Positions 13,081 through 13,348 of a DNA stretch of 13,348 nt are shown here, piece after piece. Under the pieces are notes generated by a model, which saw only the letters and a list, made by a program, of their open reading frames with translations, had not been told where the DNA came from and searched no databases. The DNA is from Methylococcaceae bacterium (GTDB taxonomy: Bacteria; Pseudomonadota; Gammaproteobacteria; Methylococcales; Methylomonadaceae), in assembly GCA_030699345.1 (NCBI GenBank), contig JAUYMX010000417.1, positions 1 through 13,348 on the forward strand, in the 5' to 3' direction. The position numbers and the translations under genes are program-made. The first letter of the stretch is position 1, and the number at the start of each line of letters is the position of its first letter.

Positions 13081-13348
13081 AACCTTGTGCCACCCAGGCT
13101 TCGTTATTCATCTCGTGATAATCATTTGCCACATCCAGCTCCTCCACGCATTGGTCTATTAAAGTGCGCGCACAAGGGCTGTGAATATCTTCCGGGACTT
13201 GCTGTCCATCGGTAACAAACGACAATGGCAGATTTTGTTCAATAATCGCAGAAACTGCTGCACCCACGGTGGCGGCTTCATCAAGTTTAGTCAAAATACA
13301 GGCTTGTGGTTCGAAAACGTTAAAAGCATTAATAATTTCGTGCATCGC
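13073..13348 (-). CDS. flhF: flagellar placement GTPase FlhF, C-terminal end (partial)
   Basis: The frame enters from the right edge in mid-gene and ends at TAA 13073-13075. The visible 91-92 residues are the end of an SRP-like GTPase: ILTKLDEAATVGAAVSA holds the G4 motif TKLD, and LPLSFVTDGQQVPEDI is the G5-type segment (FVTDGQ.VP.D) typical of FlhF. The acidic and Tyr-containing tail beyond is variable in the family. The catalytic P-loop lies outside the window. FlhF recruits the first flagellar parts to the cell pole and is antagonised by FleN, encoded next. The ATG at 13343-13345 is an internal Met, not a start. Confidence 0.95.
   Translation of the reverse strand, partial: AMHEIINAFNVFEPQACILTKLDEAATVGAAVSAIIEQNLPLSFVTDGQQVPEDIHSPCARTLIDQCVEELDVANDYHEMNNEAWVAQGYA

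Noticed and set aside
13343..13345. ATG as start of a separate 90-residue gene at the right edge
   Set aside because: The frame stays open to the last base of the window and the protein begins mid-domain just before the FlhF G4 motif, so it is an internal Met.

Overview
The window reads as chromosomal DNA of a motile gammaproteobacterium with moderate G+C. The main reason is the flagellar order flhF-fleN-fliA-motC-motD-(small ORF)-DUF2802 on the minus strand from the right edge, which is typical of the polarly flagellated gammaproteobacterial layout (Pseudomonas type). Other cargo (group II truncated haemoglobin, YccA-type Bax inhibitor-1 protein, vanadium haloperoxidase relative, REP/RAYT elements) fits an environmental gammaproteobacterium. 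A methanotroph such as Methylomonas/Methylobacter is my guess only; no diagnostic metabolic gene is present.

Left part (1-915): the first 60 bases are the N-terminus of an IS1595-family transposase leaving the window to the left. Immediately inward lies a 5'-truncated vanadium-dependent haloperoxidase-like gene on the plus strand, which also lacks two vanadate-pocket residues. It ends at a strong, probably bidirectional terminator. Then (944-3155, minus) comes a two-gene unit: an exported PhoA-type alkaline phosphatase followed by an unrecognised lipoprotein. Divergent from it is an HDOD protein with a degenerate cyclic-nucleotide-binding-like domain (3323-4624, plus). A REP-like hairpin separates this from a convergent pair: group II truncated haemoglobin and a YgjP-type zinc metallopeptidase, whose stop and start codons abut. 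A seven-helix YccA/Bax-inhibitor-1 protein (5946-6614) ends in a clear hairpin terminator.

Middle (6681-8776): an accessory patch. It holds an AT-rich membrane acyltransferase that looks horizontally acquired, then a REP-RAYT-REP unit whose transposase-like gene is interrupted by one in-frame TAA. That unit is bracketed by two direct copies of the 3' end of a MEKHLA-domain gene: one intact gene on the right and one remnant on the left.

Right part (8777-13348, all minus): a tightly packed motility operon read from right to left. FlhF (C-terminus only) and FleN control flagellar placement and number, FliA is the flagellar sigma factor, MotC/MotD form a stator, and a 52-residue small protein with a near-perfect Shine-Dalgarno, a DUF2802 membrane protein and a MEKHLA (PAS-like) protein follow. 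Genes overlap by 8, 4, 4 and 1 nt or are separated by 7-38 nt, implying one transcript. The chemotaxis genes that in Pseudomonas sit between fliA and motC are absent here.

I did not find a wholly new system. The least described items are the small protein and the MEKHLA gene attached to the motility operon, and the REP-RAYT unit inserted between two copies of a MEKHLA 3' end.
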